In this document: piece by piece, positions 21,301 through 33,088 of the stretch
How positions within the stretch are numbered: position 1 is the first letter of the stretch
How the letters are laid out: each line of letters starts with the position of its first letter
Source: Bicyclus anynana
Lineage: Eukaryota > Arthropoda > Insecta > Lepidoptera > Nymphalidae
Assembly: GCF_947172395.1 (NCBI RefSeq)
Contig: NC_069083.1
Location: 5,860,501-5,924,500, forward strand
Length of the DNA: 64,000 bases
Direction of reading: 5' to 3'
The notes under the pieces: model-generated
Told to the model about the DNA's origin: nothing
The model's database searches: none
What the model saw: the letters and a program-made list of their open reading frames with translations, nothing else
Position numbers and translations under genes: made by a program

Positions 21301-22200
21301 GATCGAACGGCAGTAATTCCCAGCACGGCTTTAATCTTAGTAAGTGTTGAGCTCGTACATATATTTGTTAGGCGACTGTTGAGGCAACGGTTTTATAGAT
21401 TTCTTATGCTTGGAACATAATTAAATGGAATTTAAAGTGGTATTGTTTTGTTCTTCAAACTCGTTTATTGATGACAACTATTTATTGGCTGATGTAATAA
21501 ATAAATTTTATTTGTATTCAGATCCAACGGCAGTAATTCCCAGCACGGCTTTAATCTTAGTAAGTGTTGAGCTCGTACATATATTTGTTAGGCGACTGTT
21601 GAGGCAACGGTTTTATAGATTTCTTATGCTTGGAACATAATTATATGGAATTAAAAGTAGTATTGTTTTTTTTTTTCAAACTCGTTTATTGATGACAACT
21701 ATTTATTGGCTGATGTAATAAATAAATTTTATTTATATTGAGAACGAACGGCAGTAATTCCCAGCTCTACTTTAATCTTAGTAAGTGTTGAGCTTGTACA
21801 TATATTTGTTAGGCGACTGTTGAGGCAACGGTTTTATAGATTTCTTATGCATAATTACATGGATTTGTAATTGGTATAGTTTTCTTTTTCAAACTCGTTT
21901 CTTGATCACATAATTATTTAATTGGCTGATGAAATTAATACGTTTTATTTTGTATTGAGATCCAACGGCAGTAATTCCCAGCAAGGCTTTTTAATCTTAG
22001 TAAGTGTTGAGCTCGTACATATATTTGTTAGGCGACTGTTGAGGCAACGGTTTTATAGATTTCTTATGCTTGGAACATAATTATATGGAATTGAAAGTGG
22101 TTTGTACAATTGTACATGTTTGTTTGTTAGCCAGTTGTTAAGGCAACGGATTATAGATTTCTAATGCTTAGATCATAATTATTTATATTGAATTGAAAGT
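21301..22200. repeat. Satellite-like array of about 220-bp units
   Basis: Units begin at about 21301, 21521, 21742 and 21959 with GATCCAACGGCAGTAATTCC or a variant, so spacing is 220, 221 and 217 bp. A partial, more diverged unit follows to about 22200. Conserved parts are TAAGTGTTGAGCTCGTACAT and GGCGACTGTTGAGGCAACGG. Units 1 and 2 are closest. Short open frames cross the units but show no domain. Confidence 0.9.
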
Positions 22201-22688
22201 AGTGATGTTTTTTTATTTTTGACCCCGAAACCTAATTATGTAATTAGGTATTATGGTATTTTAAAAGAGAGCTTTATAATCAAGTTGAAGTTTACAATAA
22301 TATATTTTTGTGTTCTTTGTTCTCGTTGGTCGACAGACGACAAAGGCAATCAGAATTAACCTTCCCCAACGGAAGAAACTCAATGTACCTATAGGATATA
22401 ATTATGTGATTTTTAACGGCAGATCAAGATTTTGCCGTTATTTTAATTCGCGGCCTTTGCCTTCAAACGTAGGCATACATATAACCGCATCGTAAGTATC
22501 GGACGTATCGCATCAAACGGATCGTAATATTCTTTGTACAGAAAGTCATATAGCTTCCATTAATCCGAAAGAATCGTATTAAACTGAATTTATCTACCTT
22601 AAAATTAAAAATGATACGATGTTTCCGATACGTACGACGCGGATATGCTGACGCCTACCATAAATCCAGTATCATTGTCAACAGTGTG
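22201..22688. other. Intergenic
   Basis: No gene is seen. A segment around 22440-22660 (CGATACGTACGACGCGGATA) recurs in diverged form near 37410-37465, so it is probably part of an unnamed repeat. Confidence 0.4.
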
Positions 22689-22860
22689 ACTAGTGGAAGT
22701 TTTCAATATTTTCATACTGTTACTATCGCGTTAACGTTAACGAAAATTTATATGAATTTGAAACAGTTGTGCAGTAGTGCCACTAGATCGCGCTGTTTCA
22801 ATTCCTTAGAAATTCGCGTTTACGTTAACGCGATCGTCACAGTATCAAACTGCCACTAGG
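22689..22860. mobile_element. Palindromic MITE, free copy
   Basis: Same family as 3422-3786, in the opposite orientation and without the nested Helitron. Ends are ACTAGTGG and CCACTAGG. Inner arms carry ATCGCGTTAACGTTAACG and CGTTTACGTTAACGCGATCG. It shows the MITE's uninterrupted size of about 172 bp. Confidence 0.75.
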
Positions 22861-23406
22861 TCCTCTGGATTGTGAGTTTAGTGTTATAATCCTTACTACT
22901 TGATTCTATGTCTACAATAATTTTATGTATTGTCCTAGTGTTCCGGGATATTTATTTTTGCAAAGACTAAAAGGGGAATGATAAATGGCTGAATTATGTA
23001 ATATTTGTTTTAGTGGCTGGAAATGTGGTTTGCAATTGGACGTTGCCCATCGGAGCGTCGTTTTTTCCTTTTCCCCTATAATAAATTGTACATAAAGGCA
23101 CGCGAACGAGTCACGCATAACATCTCATGGATTTATATCCCACACTTCTGTCGAAATTTAGATTTAGTGGCCCGCAGGCCCATAACTCTGCGCGGTCCTT
23201 CGAGTTTTTCATTGGAAACGAAAGAATGAGATTGGTTGGGATTATGAAAAGTCATAATCGGTGCAATAAATCTTGGAAACTCCACTGATTTTCGCACTTT
23301 TTTTCATGTTGGTAGGTTACATTAGGTTTATTAACAGATCCTTCAGTCGCAAATACATTTTTAAAAAATACAACTAATAATTTTTTCTTTCTCATTATTT
23401 ACTAGT
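22861..23406. other. Intergenic, nothing recognised
   Basis: No gene or repeat recognised. Short overlapping open frames on both strands (22912-23229) lack family features. Confidence 0.4.
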
Positions 23407-23775
23407 TCTTTTTTTTTTTAATTTTTAACAATGTCAATATAAATATAAAATACAAAACACTATTAAAAATTTATAAAAAAAAAATCAACCCGTCCGCTGC
23501 GGGACATTTGAGTGCCCAAGCAACCGGTGGTCAGGACTCCAGAGCGAGGAACCTCCTCACAATACGCGCCGTCTCAAGAATCACTGCCTTTTGTATCCGA
23601 CTCTTGACCCAACAGTTAAGCGAAAGCTTCTTAAGGTGTTGGTCGAAGCTTTTCGCTATAAGACCATTGACTGAAACAACTATCGGAACAATAATAGTTG
23701 ACTCAACATAATAATTATTACTAACTGTACCTGCTAATATATATCTATGGTTTCCTAAGCTATCAATCAAAACTA
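23407..23775 (-). pseudogene. Non-LTR LINE, 3' end of ORF2 with 3' UTR
   Basis: A minus-strand frame of about 79 codons contains TIIVPIVVSVNGLIAKSF, then IQKAVILETARIVRRFL and a stop. The pattern of IVP+..S..G....+S followed by QKAVIL.T.RIVR+FL closes many insect and marine non-LTR polyproteins. After the stop comes an AT-rich 3' UTR and, near 23407-23422, a run of T on the plus strand (the poly-A tail). 5'-truncated insertion. Confidence 0.6.
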
Positions 23776-24064
23776 TATTTTTTTTGTAAGTCGTCTTTTA
23801 TGATCTTCCTGATTTCTAAAAAGGTACTAAAATACATATTGCAGACAACGATGAAGTAGGAAAGGTAGATAGATGACTACCGTAGTTACGTACCTATTAT
23901 AGTAGTAACATGGGCTGACAGACTTTTAGCTTTCATTAAATAAAACATATACAATTGAGAACCTCCTCCATTTTTTGAAGTCGGTTAAAAATGAGGAAGA
24001 TATTCTGATCGTCACAGGCTTTCACTTGACTTCTGAATAAAAGCCTAATCACATTTTAAAATAT
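23776..24064. other. Intergenic
   Basis: Mostly unrecognised. At 23945-23990 there is an inverted piece of the ACCGACTTCAAAAAATGG repeat. Confidence 0.4.
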
Positions 24065-24231
24065 ATTGTTATAAATGAAAGTCGTGTTGGTTACACTCAT
24101 TATAGCCCAAGGACGGCTGGACCGATTTGGCTGAAGATTGGTGGAGAGGTAGCTTAGAACCAGGAGACGGACATAGGATACTTACAGTAGGGGTAGGGTT
24201 TCACGCGCACGATGTCGCGGGCGTCCGCTAG
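24065..24231 (+). mobile_element. Helitron-like family 2, 3' part
   Basis: Body motif GACCGATTTGGCTGAAG is followed by the family end GATGTCGCGGGCGTCCGCTAG. The 5' end is degraded. Confidence 0.55.
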
Positions 24232-25467
24232 TTTAAAAGTTCATGATTAATTGTAAGCCAACGTTCAGATAGGACGTCTGAAAATAATTAAAAAAGGTGC
24301 GGAGCGAGAGAGAGAGAGAGTTAGCTGTTCCGCCAATCCGTAGGAGAAGGACGTGGGACAGAAGACGTAGATGTACAATTGTACACTCTAGTGAATCTTT
24401 CGTGGGAGAAATGAGGCATGCACGAAATGCTAATGTACCATGCTTGATGCATTGACGCGAAGGCTTGCGTAGGGTTTTAGCGACTATCCTGTTGCTTCCG
24501 TGTCTCCAATATTTCGAGAAAAGACGGGAAAATGTGTTTGCTTAGTTTTTTTTAGTGTAAAAAAAAAAAGAATAAGTACAACGTTTGCTGCTGACTGTGG
24601 TATTTGGAAGTCCTTACGCATATGTTCAGCAGTGGAAGACGGCTAATAATGATGTATGTTTATCATTTATGTTATACATTTCATAATCACAACGCGCAGT
24701 GAAGCGCAGATTTTTATTGTAATAAAGAATTAAACATCGAACTAATTTAAAGTTGGCGCATTAACTTAAATTTACTCTCAACTTGGTAAAGTCCATAAAG
24801 CGAAAAATTCCGCCAAAATTGCACCATTAGAGCACATACCAGACTGACGCCGGGCTTAATAAAACCGGGCCGGGTCCGGGCATATTTATTCCCTACTCGA
24901 CCACTCGCATATGAGTTTTACGTCATTATTTCGGCAAATTTTTCAAAGCAAAAGCGATTTTATTCCCGGTACACCAGTCCGTTCCCGCGAGTTTTAATAA
25001 CACTCGTTAACCTTTGCTACGGGGGAGGCAATTATTTCGCACATACCTATCGTTTTAAACGATTCGATCAAAATGAAAAATGTAAAGTACCTCAGTGGAC
25101 GTGTAATTATTCAAACGTATAATCGTTTGAATAATTACATATCTTTTGAAAAAAAAAGAGGCTACAAAAGTGGCTTATTTTGTTGGGACGATGTTCCTCG
25201 AACATCATCTAATAATAATCAATAACTCACATTTATATTTATGATTTTAAAAAATACTGCTTTTAAACTGTATACCTAATAATCTTTGAAAAATATGTAT
25301 TTTAATAATGGAACCCCATTACTGAAGTAATGAAGATGGAAACCCTCGAAACCGGCAATCTACCAAATCTATCACGTTTCAAACACCAAAACTGACTACT
25401 ATAATATTCTGGCTATGATAGAAGCATGGGCTGCCAGACATTCAGTCTTCATAAAGTGATGATTTTG
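24232..25467. other. Intergenic, partly GC-richer unique-looking DNA
   Basis: No gene is seen. A short AG microsatellite lies near 24306-24320. The stretch 24820-25060 is clearly GC-richer than its surroundings (for example CCGGGCCGGGTCCGGGC) and matches no repeat here. Confidence 0.4.
25103..25138. repeat. Perfect 15-bp hairpin, 6-nt loop
   Basis: Arms GTAATTATTCAAACG (25103-25117) and its exact reverse complement (25124-25138) surround TATAAT. Confidence 0.85.
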
Positions 25468-25670
25468 GCTGGTGGGAGGCTTCGGCCGTAGCTAGTTACC
25501 ACCAATACCGCCAAGCGATTTAGCGTTCCGGTACAATGTCGTGTAGAAACCGAAATGGGTGTGGATTTCATCCTCCTTAGTTAGCCCGCTTTCATCTTAG
25601 ATTGCATCATCACTTACCATTAGGTGAGACTGTAGTCAAGGGGTAACTTTTAAGAATAAAAAAATAAAAG
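25468..25670 (+). mobile_element. SINE family B, 5' truncated
   Basis: It starts in the body at GGCTGGTGGGAGGCTTCGGC and carries AAGCGATTTAGCGTTCCGGT, ATCTTAGATTGCATCATCAC and an AAGAATAAAAAAATAAA tail. The tRNA-like head is absent. Confidence 0.8.
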
Positions 25671-27011
25671 ATGAGTTCACGACATCTGGGCATCTTAGGA
25701 TTAGTGTCTCCCAGATGTCTCTCGTCCCAACTATTACATTATTCTATACTCGTAGCGCATAAAAGGTCGATTAAATTCAACAATATCAATTAATAAACAC
25801 AGTTTTATAAAGCACATGACTGTTTCAATAAAGCTTAAGAAGTATCCTATCTCTTACAAAGGAAACGCAGCTCCATGAAATATGCATTAAATTTTTACAA
25901 AGACTCCGACCACCCCTTAAAGACTTCTGAAAAGATTTGCAATTCACCGAACATCCTTTAAGAAAAAAGAGCCACCGAACAAAGCTCGGGAAGTCGAAAT
26001 GAAATGAATGTCTAAATAGTGACCCACATTTCAGTGAAAGTGATATTTTAATGATTCTTTGGAAATTACAGTTAAGGAAACAGCGTAAACATAGCTATTT
26101 TCGTTATAAGGCTGCTTTATAATTTCCATAGAGATTGTAAGGCTTCGTTGATCATGAGTTCTATATTCTATTTCTGTGGTTTTTCTTTGAGATCTCGTAA
26201 ATAATTAAAAAACGAAATGGTAAGTTTATTATTTTTAGTGTAAATTTTACGATAACAGATAAACCACTAAGCCGAGAGAATAACAAAAACGAGACAAAAA
26301 CAGCACAAAAGAGCAGCAGAAATAGATGAGGTTCTAATTTTAATCTACTACTAGTTGTACTATTGTAGTGTGATATATTTATTAATGAAGTGGTATTAGC
26401 ATATGTAATGGTTGATTTCGACTTATCATTTTAAATTTCATATTAGTAAATCTGATTTGCGGAGTTTAGTTGTATAAAATCGGCTTAAGTGAGAATTTCT
26501 CCATAATATTCTTGATGAGTGTTAATCTGCACTTGGAGTTGTGGTGTAACCAGTCCCATTCTGAGGAGACCTGTGCTCAGTAATGAGCAAATAATAGGTG
26601 TAACTGTAGTGGGCCTAACCGACGACTTTAGTCCTACCCACTTCTAGTATTGCGCTTAGGTGGAGGGAAATGTTTGTCATATAAACAGTTGATAATTAAT
26701 TTAAAAAATACAAATACAGGATCATTAAATTAAAATCCGTTACTTTAATTTCAATTCAGGGGATAATATTCTAATGAAGATTAATATTACAGTCATAATT
26801 TTCATTACACTTTTGTGGTTTGTGTTTCGAAGTTTCAACATTTTTTCCAACTCTGTCTAGACACGTTTTTATAATTAAAGTAAACAGTCAACTCTTAAGT
26901 CCAACAGAAACCGTAGCTTAAAAGAATAATATTATATTATGCGAAACTTAAGGAATATAACTAAAATGAGGGTATGAATCGTGAACATAAACGGTTCCAT
27001 AGAGAGGTATC
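25671..27011. other. Intergenic, nothing recognised
   Basis: AT-rich DNA without recognisable gene or element. At 26520-26600 a short stretch (GTAACCAGTCCCATTCTGAG, then GTGCTCAGTAATGAGC) looks like a badly decayed family A SINE. Confidence 0.4.
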
Positions 27012-27744
27012 AAAAACCGGCCAAGTGCGTGTCGGGCCACGCGCAGTGTAGGGATCCGTAGATTAAGTTAACACATTAATCCAATAAGTAATGCACAAAT
27101 ATATCGATATCGATACCCTACACCAAAGAGTAGGGTAAAAAATTTGACTTTATCACTTTGTAGATGTAATTAATATACATACTAATAACAAATTTCAGCT
27201 TTCTAATCTTAGCAGACACTGAGTTATCTTACTGAAAACATTAACTTTTTAATTATCAACAGAATTTGTACCTATGCAATTTTCGATTTCCAACTTAGTT
27301 CTTTAAGTTGGTGGACTATTACTCTTTATATAGCTATTATAGTTTTCCTTAGAATTTCATTATATATTCAATTTCGTGAATATTTTTTATTATCTCTAAA
27401 CAACCATTTAGCCAGTAGAGGGTGGGCTCACTTGACTATAACACAAATTAGCTCTTAATAGCTCAATATAAATCGAAAAATGTTGGTAGAAGAACCCTCA
27501 TACCATTTAAAGACCTATCTAATAATACCAACACTTTGAAATAAACGAGTAAAAAAAATTAATCCCCGCTTTATACGTAGGAGAGAAAATATTTTTCAAA
27601 TTTTATTTTAAGGCTTTGTTCACATCTTTAATGTACATGCTCATGCTAGTTTACAGTTCTAGTAGTAATAGTCTCTGCGCTAAGCCGGGGACAGACAGAT
27701 GACGAAAGTGTAAGTGTTCCTTGTAGACTACGGAACCCTAAAAA
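27012..27744 (-). mobile_element. Unclassified GGGTTCCGTAG repeat, long copy
   Basis: Minus-strand counterpart of 11699-12508. On the plus strand it begins AAAAACCGGCCAAGTGCGTG and ends CTACGGAACCCTAAAAA. Confidence 0.7.
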
Positions 27745-28507
27745 GTTACAATTTTTCATTTTAACTGGAATCGTTTACCGACCGCCGTCAATATCTGAGC
27801 GCTGAAGAAATACCTACTACGTCAACTGTAGTTTACCGTTCCCGCGGGTATTCAAATAAAATTCTTTCAATAAGATCTTATGATAGCGACGGCAATGAAC
27901 AATTATGGACTATAAGCATTTTTATTTACAGTATAAAAACCAAAAATGTTTCTTCGTCTCAATACCATGTTATTATCTTTTCGTGTGTCTTGCAGAAGGT
28001 TATATTCAATCTTTTTAATATTTACACATTTTAATTTTAATTTCCTTGTACCTAGACATACGCCGTAGAGTAATTTAAACTCCTTCCTTTGAGCTAAGGA
28101 ATTAATATAATAGGTACCTATTAGTTCTATAGAAATAATTTGATGCTGCTGAAAAAGCTTTTCAAAAGGGTATATTCTTCGATACTTATTAATGTTTTCT
28201 CATGAGGCTATTCATCAATGGTTCGGTGAATAAAAGTGAAAAGCTTATGCTAAAATTTTCATAATTCAAACAATAAACTCTATCAAAAACTTTGGCCACG
28301 TCAACGTAACATACAATTTTGTTCCCGTTACGTTAACGTGGAGACCGTTTTACACTCGGATAAAATGGGATCATAATGATCCTGATGATGTCATCTCATC
28401 GTACAAGCGTAATACCATCACTCCAAACTGGTAAACCATTCCATAGCTTGTCCGCCGGATGGGCTCTTTCATCGCGGTTTCATTAGTCACATTATTTTCT
28501 TAATTCT
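27745..28507. other. Intergenic, nothing recognised
   Basis: No gene is seen. At 28295-28345 a short inverted pair of GTTAACGTGG-like motifs hints at a decayed MITE. Confidence 0.35.
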
Positions 28508-28768
28508 ATTCGATTCCCGGCTGGGGTGATTAAGGTTTTCTTAATTTGTATAGGTCTGGCTGGTGGGAGGCTTCGGCCGCGGCTTGTTACCACCCTACCG
28601 GCAAAGACGTACCGCCAAGCGATTTAGGGTTCAGTACGATGTCGTGTAGAAACCGAAAAGGATGTTGATTTTCATCCTACTCCTTAGGCCGCTTCCATCT
28701 TAGATTGCATCATCACTTACTTACCATCAGGTGAAATAGTATTCAAGGGCTAACTTGTAAAAAAAATT
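28508..28768 (+). mobile_element. SINE family B, lacking most of the head
   Basis: It begins in the B box (CGATTCCCGGCTGGG) and continues GGCTGGTGGGAGGCTTCGGC, ACCGCCAAGCGATTTAG and CAAGGGCTAACTTGTAAA. The promoter's first half is missing. Confidence 0.8.
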
Positions 28769-28985
28769 CTTTCTTCGTACTGAAACAGTGTATAACTCAT
28801 ATTGCGTGATTCAGCTTCTGCCTAATCATAATGGTAATACATAAACTTTTATACATACTTAACTAAAAACTTTATTATACCGAAAGTTAATGCAGTTTTT
28901 AAAGGTAAAAAAAACCCTTGTTTTATACCAATTAGCATAAATGCGATTGATGCGTAGGTAGTTTTTATCGACATAATTATATTAC

Positions 28986-29306
28986 TCTTTTTTATTGAGA
29001 AAGAATACAATAAGGAACTTAAGCTAACTTATCCTAATAACTATACAAATCATGCCCACGTGGAATGGTTGAAAGAATACTGGCTGCATTTCCGCGCTGG
29101 ACAGCCAGGCTGATCCTTTGCGCAAAAAATGAGCCAGCCCTTCTGTCATCAGTCGAGGCAACTAGCCGCGGTGAAATTATTCGGTAAAATTTTTTGGCAC
29201 TGCGACTCCTTGGCCTAAGGGTCTCCACGGCAAAAAGTACAAATATGTAACTATTACTCTTCCATAAAAATTGCATTTTAGTACGGACCATGCTTTTCTT
29301 GGACAT
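28986..29306 (-). pseudogene. Non-LTR LINE, C-terminal fragment
   Basis: A 90-codon minus-strand frame reads VETLRPRSRSAKKFY, then RAGSFFAQRISLAVQRGNAA, and ends near TIPRGHDLYSY. The ETLGP, RAGSFFAQRIS and AVQRGNAAS patterns close a family of non-LTR retrotransposon proteins. The 3' tail (a short T run on the plus strand near 28988) matches the tail copies at 10553 and 51250. The intact frame may reflect recent insertion, but most of the element is missing. Confidence 0.6.
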
Positions 29307-29924
29307 TATTATCGGAAATAAGTTAAGTCATGCGTAAATAGTCAGCAGTTTCCGTTAGGCGAGGATTACATCGTATTCACATAGTCTGACTCAAAGAACG
29401 CGATTATAACATACAACTAGATAAGGAGGGTCAAAAAGACCCGAGGATTAAAAGCTATTGGCTGACTGCCCATCCAATTTTCTTTGTTGACGTCTCCAGG
29501 GAGCCACACTGAGATTATCTTAACAAAGCAAAGACGAGGCCAAGTTCGCACGCCCTAAGAAACAATATTATCTACTAAGGGATCTTGGTAGAAACACAGC
29601 ATTTTTTCTTTTCATCGGCGCATTATTTTTATCACGGGCATCAACGGAGCCGTTTCATTATGTAATTAAATGATACAACCGCGAATTAACTCGGCTGTAA
29701 AGATGCTTTTGGGACCTTTGATACCCGCATTTGTTTTAGTTGTGTACCGCTATTCTCAATGTCAAGTCTAATCTTTTCAAAAATGTATTTCTATTTTTGC
29801 TTTAAGCCCTCATTCGTACGAGAGGTCTTTTAACGGACGACGAAAAACAACGAAAAACGTTCAAATATATTATGAAGTTAAATGAAGTAAATTATACTGA
29901 TATGTAGTAAATTATACTTTGTTA
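29307..29924. other. Intergenic
   Basis: No gene is seen. Around 29825-29885 a block (AAAAACGTTCAAATATATTA, then GAAGTTAAATGAAG) recurs near 55555-55590, so it belongs to a dispersed repeat I cannot name. Confidence 0.4.
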
Positions 29925-30215
29925 TGAGTGGTATTAGCCCAGTGGATATGACCTCTGCCTCCGATTCCGGAGGGTGTAGGTTTGAATCCGGCCCGGGATA
30001 TGCATCTCCAACTTTTCAGTTGTGTGTATTTTAAGAAATTAAATATCACGTGTCTCAAACGGTGAAGGAACAGATCGTGAGTATACCAGAGAATTTTCTT
30101 AATTCTCTCTCTCACTGCGTGTGTGAAGTCTGCCAATCCGCATTGGTCCAGCGTGGTGGACTAAGGCCTAACACCTCTCATAGGGGAGCTCAGCAGTGTA
30201 CCGAATATAATGACG
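29925..30215 (+). mobile_element. SINE family A
   Basis: The head has CCCAGTGGATATGACCTCTG and the B box GTTTGAATCCGG (one substitution). The body is typical and the end is decayed after CTCAGCAGTG. Confidence 0.85.
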
Positions 30216-30711
30216 AAGTTATATTCTGAAATCTACATACTAATAACGAACAAAATTTAATATTTATTCCTTAGACCACATTTTCAGCTTACAAGCTTCG
30301 CGTGACTGTTGACATTTGTGGCGTGAGGTGACGTTATAATTTGTGTTTTTATTTTACATATCTACAATTAACAGCCACTTTCGAATTACTTCATTAATTT
30401 TTCTATTGTTAAGTTAGGTTTTATAAGGACAAAATAACCAAAGTTAAGTCTAAGTTTCGGCTTAACTAGCAAAAAAATATGCTGTTTTTTGCTAGTTAAG
30501 CCGAAACTTAGATTGCCAAGCAGCATTAGAGTAGTGTGGTGGGCTTAAACTCCATATCCCCTCATCTATAAAAGGAGATTTGGCCCTGTAGTGGTTAAAA
30601 CGGCTGATGAAGACTATATTTTATTGATATTTTAATTTCAAATTCAAGCGTGCTTGCAATAACACAGAACAAATAAACAGCTAAAGATTATTATTCTGTG
30701 TTATGGATCTA
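30216..30711. other. Intergenic with hairpin
   Basis: No gene is seen. It contains the long perfect hairpin at 30449-30512. Confidence 0.4.
30449..30512. repeat. Perfect 28-bp hairpin, 8-nt loop
   Basis: Arms 30449-30476 and 30485-30512 are exact reverse complements around ATATGCTG. The arm contains AAGTTTCGGCTTAACTAGC. Confidence 0.9.
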
Positions 30712-31022
30712 ACAAAAATCTGCGTGATCGAATCGTAAATAAGGAAATCCACAGACGAACCAAGTCACAGACATAGCTCAGCGAGTCGCGAAGCTGAAGT
30801 TACATAGTTCGAAGAGCCGATGGACGTTGGGATCCCTAGGTGCTGGAATGGTGATCCCGCACTGGAAAGCGCAGTGTTAGTCGAACCACACTAGTTGGAC
30901 CGAGGACATCAAGCGGGTTGCAGGAGCCGCTGGATGCCGGCGGCTCGTAACCGTTGTGTTTAGAAGTCCATGCAAGGCCTATGTCCAGCTGTGGAATCCA
31001 TTCGCTGACAATCATGATAAAT
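30712..31022 (+). pseudogene. RTE-like LINE, 3' end fragment
   Basis: Plus-strand reading gives LRDRIVNKEIHRRTKSQ, then IVRRADGRWDPWVLEWR. This matches the element at 62985-64000, which is on the opposite strand. Frameshifts and stops are present. It ends in an ATGATAAATGATGAA tail, as expected for RTE insertions. Confidence 0.8.
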
Positions 31023-31039
31023 GATGAAGAATCTAAAGC

Positions 31040-31225
31040 TATTGGATAATAAGATAAAATTTGGAATGCCCTTCCGGCGTTTGTGTTTCCTGACACTTAT
31101 AATTTGAACACCTTCAAAGCAAGAGTGAATAGGCATCTTCTAGGAAAGCGCGCTCCAATTTAGACCACATTAATGCTTACCATCAGGCTTAATTGCACAA
31201 AAAAAATAAAGAAATAAAAATAAGA
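31040..31225 (+). pseudogene. Jockey-type LINE, last codons and poly-A tail
   Basis: From 31062 the frame reads WNALPAFVFPDTYNL, then FKARVNRHLLGKRAP, and stops at 31161-31163. WN.LP..VFP..Y....FK..V..+L is the C-terminal signature of jockey-like retrotransposon polymerases. An A-rich tail follows at about 31198-31222. It sits directly downstream of the RTE fragment. Confidence 0.8.
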
Positions 31226-32239
31226 TGACTATTGCAATTGTACACTGTTACTGAATTATTAAAAAAAAAACTCGAACTTTGTAAGATACCCCTAATTCGA
31301 TGACACAGATAACACAGATGTAAGTCATCGAAGTAGTTTTGTATATAGATTATAGGTATACCTACAGTTCTACAGGTTATCGACGCATGATATAGCGACA
31401 CACAGTAAGTCTAATTTACCACAAATAATGTTTCATAACAAAAAATAAATAGTTGAATTGTTTATAGTATGAGAGTCTCACAAAAGTAACGCCTCGGACA
31501 AGTGCGCTGTTTGCAAGCACCCCCTTAAGCCGATAAGCTATTGATGCTCTGCTAAGTAGGTTTTCCACTGAACTAAGTATTCCCGAACTAAAATATTGTC
31601 GGTCGCTCGAACCCTCGCCCGTCTGCACTAATGACCGGCGGGAAATCCGAATGGTCTCCATTATCGCGGCTATACCACGGCTATACGACTTTAAGGATCA
31701 TCCAGCAGTCTGCAGTCGTACGTATACGAGTCCGGTTAAATACCGTACGTTGTATCACGTCGAAACTTCAAGGAGTCTCTTGAAAACTCCATAGCGCATT
31801 CACCAGAAAAATGTGCAATAAGATATTCGTGATAATATTAACTTTGAGCCAGACATTGAAAGTTGAGTTTAATTTGAATAAAAATAAATTAATAGGGAAA
31901 GGATTAGATCTAATACATATCGCTAATGCGACAATCACATTTTAGTAAAAATGTGTAGATTCACACATTTGAATTAAGTAAGGCGTTAAAGATGGCTATT
32001 ATGACATAATAATTATATCTCCGAGACAATACGTAATTGGAACACCATTTTCTGATAGAATGCTAAGTAATTTCTAAATAATAAATAAAGTAATTTCTTT
32101 CAGAATGCTAAGAAAAATGAAAATATTCTCAAAAGGACATACAAATTTGTCATGCCCTTCCCAAGTAGGGGAGAATAAGAAGTAAAGAAGAAAGATAGGC
32201 AAGTAAAAGATAACAATATTTCCCGTGTTATGCTGAAAG
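31226..32239. other. Intergenic
   Basis: No gene recognised. 31500-31690 is GC-richer than its surroundings and carries an 81-codon minus-strand open frame (31416-31661) without any family features. Confidence 0.35.
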
Positions 32240-32345
32240 GCGGGTGGGTACACGGAAAACAGGGCGACAGGAGGGGTTTTAGCCGGTAAGAGTCCGGCAC
32301 TACCTAACTCAGCTAGCTGTCCATGAGGATTTCCCCTTCTGTATA
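32240..32345 (-). mobile_element. Probable retroelement 3' fragment
   Basis: The minus strand reads RRGNPHGQLAELGSAGLLPA, then KTPPVALFSVYPP. I recognise this as a stretch that recurs in lepidopteran retroelement-derived predictions, but I cannot name the family. Confidence 0.35.
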
Positions 32346-32888
32346 CGAAAAAAAAAGTATGGACTATGTTCAACAAAGGAAAGTATATATGCAATTTATT
32401 AATGAGAGGTAAAAGGTTTCTTGTTTCTTGTTGTTGTAAATTAATTTGAAAAGTATCAGTTTTAATTTTTATTAAATAAGACGCACACTTATTGGTCGCA
32501 TCATCAATTTTATCAACTATTCTGTACCGCAGTGTAGTATCGAGGTGCTAAACTACCCTCCTCAATACGTACATATCTAACTACAATGCAGGTGAATTAC
32601 TGGAACATTCCTTAGTGGGGTGGAGTTATAGCTTCCTTTAACGACATCTCATCTTGTAGGATTACGAAAAATATTCTTAGCATCCACAAAAGGCATTAAA
32701 CATGTTTTTTATGAAAAATATTTGAAATATCATGTTGTTGTTGAAATATGTTTTGTTATAAATAGATAGGTAATTAGGTTTGCATTAATTTTCCTCTTAA
32801 TATTAGGTGAGCTTCTTTCGATAACTGTATGTAGATATAAGTAATTTTGTTAAAACATAATTATAAATGTTCCTGAAAAATACGCACA
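32346..32888. other. Intergenic, nothing recognised
   Basis: AT-rich DNA between a retroelement fragment and a Lep1-like Helitron. No gene or repeat identified. Confidence 0.4.
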
Positions 32889-33088
32889 TCTATACTTATA
32901 TTATAAAGCTGAAGAGTTTGTTTGAACGCTCTAATCTCAGGAACTACTGGTCTGATTTGAAAAATTCTTTCAGTGTTAGATTATCCCATAATGGAGCCCA
33001 TTTATCCAGGAAGGCTATAGGCCATATATTATCCCCATATTTTTACGGGAATGGGACCAAGCGGGTGAAATCGCGCGGCGTCAGCTAG
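32889..33088 (+). mobile_element. Lep1-like Helitron, complete
   Basis: Both ends are present: TCTATACTTATATTATAAAG at the start and CGCGCGGCGTCAGCTAG at the end, followed by T. The body carries GAACTACTGGTCTGATTTG and AGGAAGGCTATAGGC. Confidence 0.78.
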
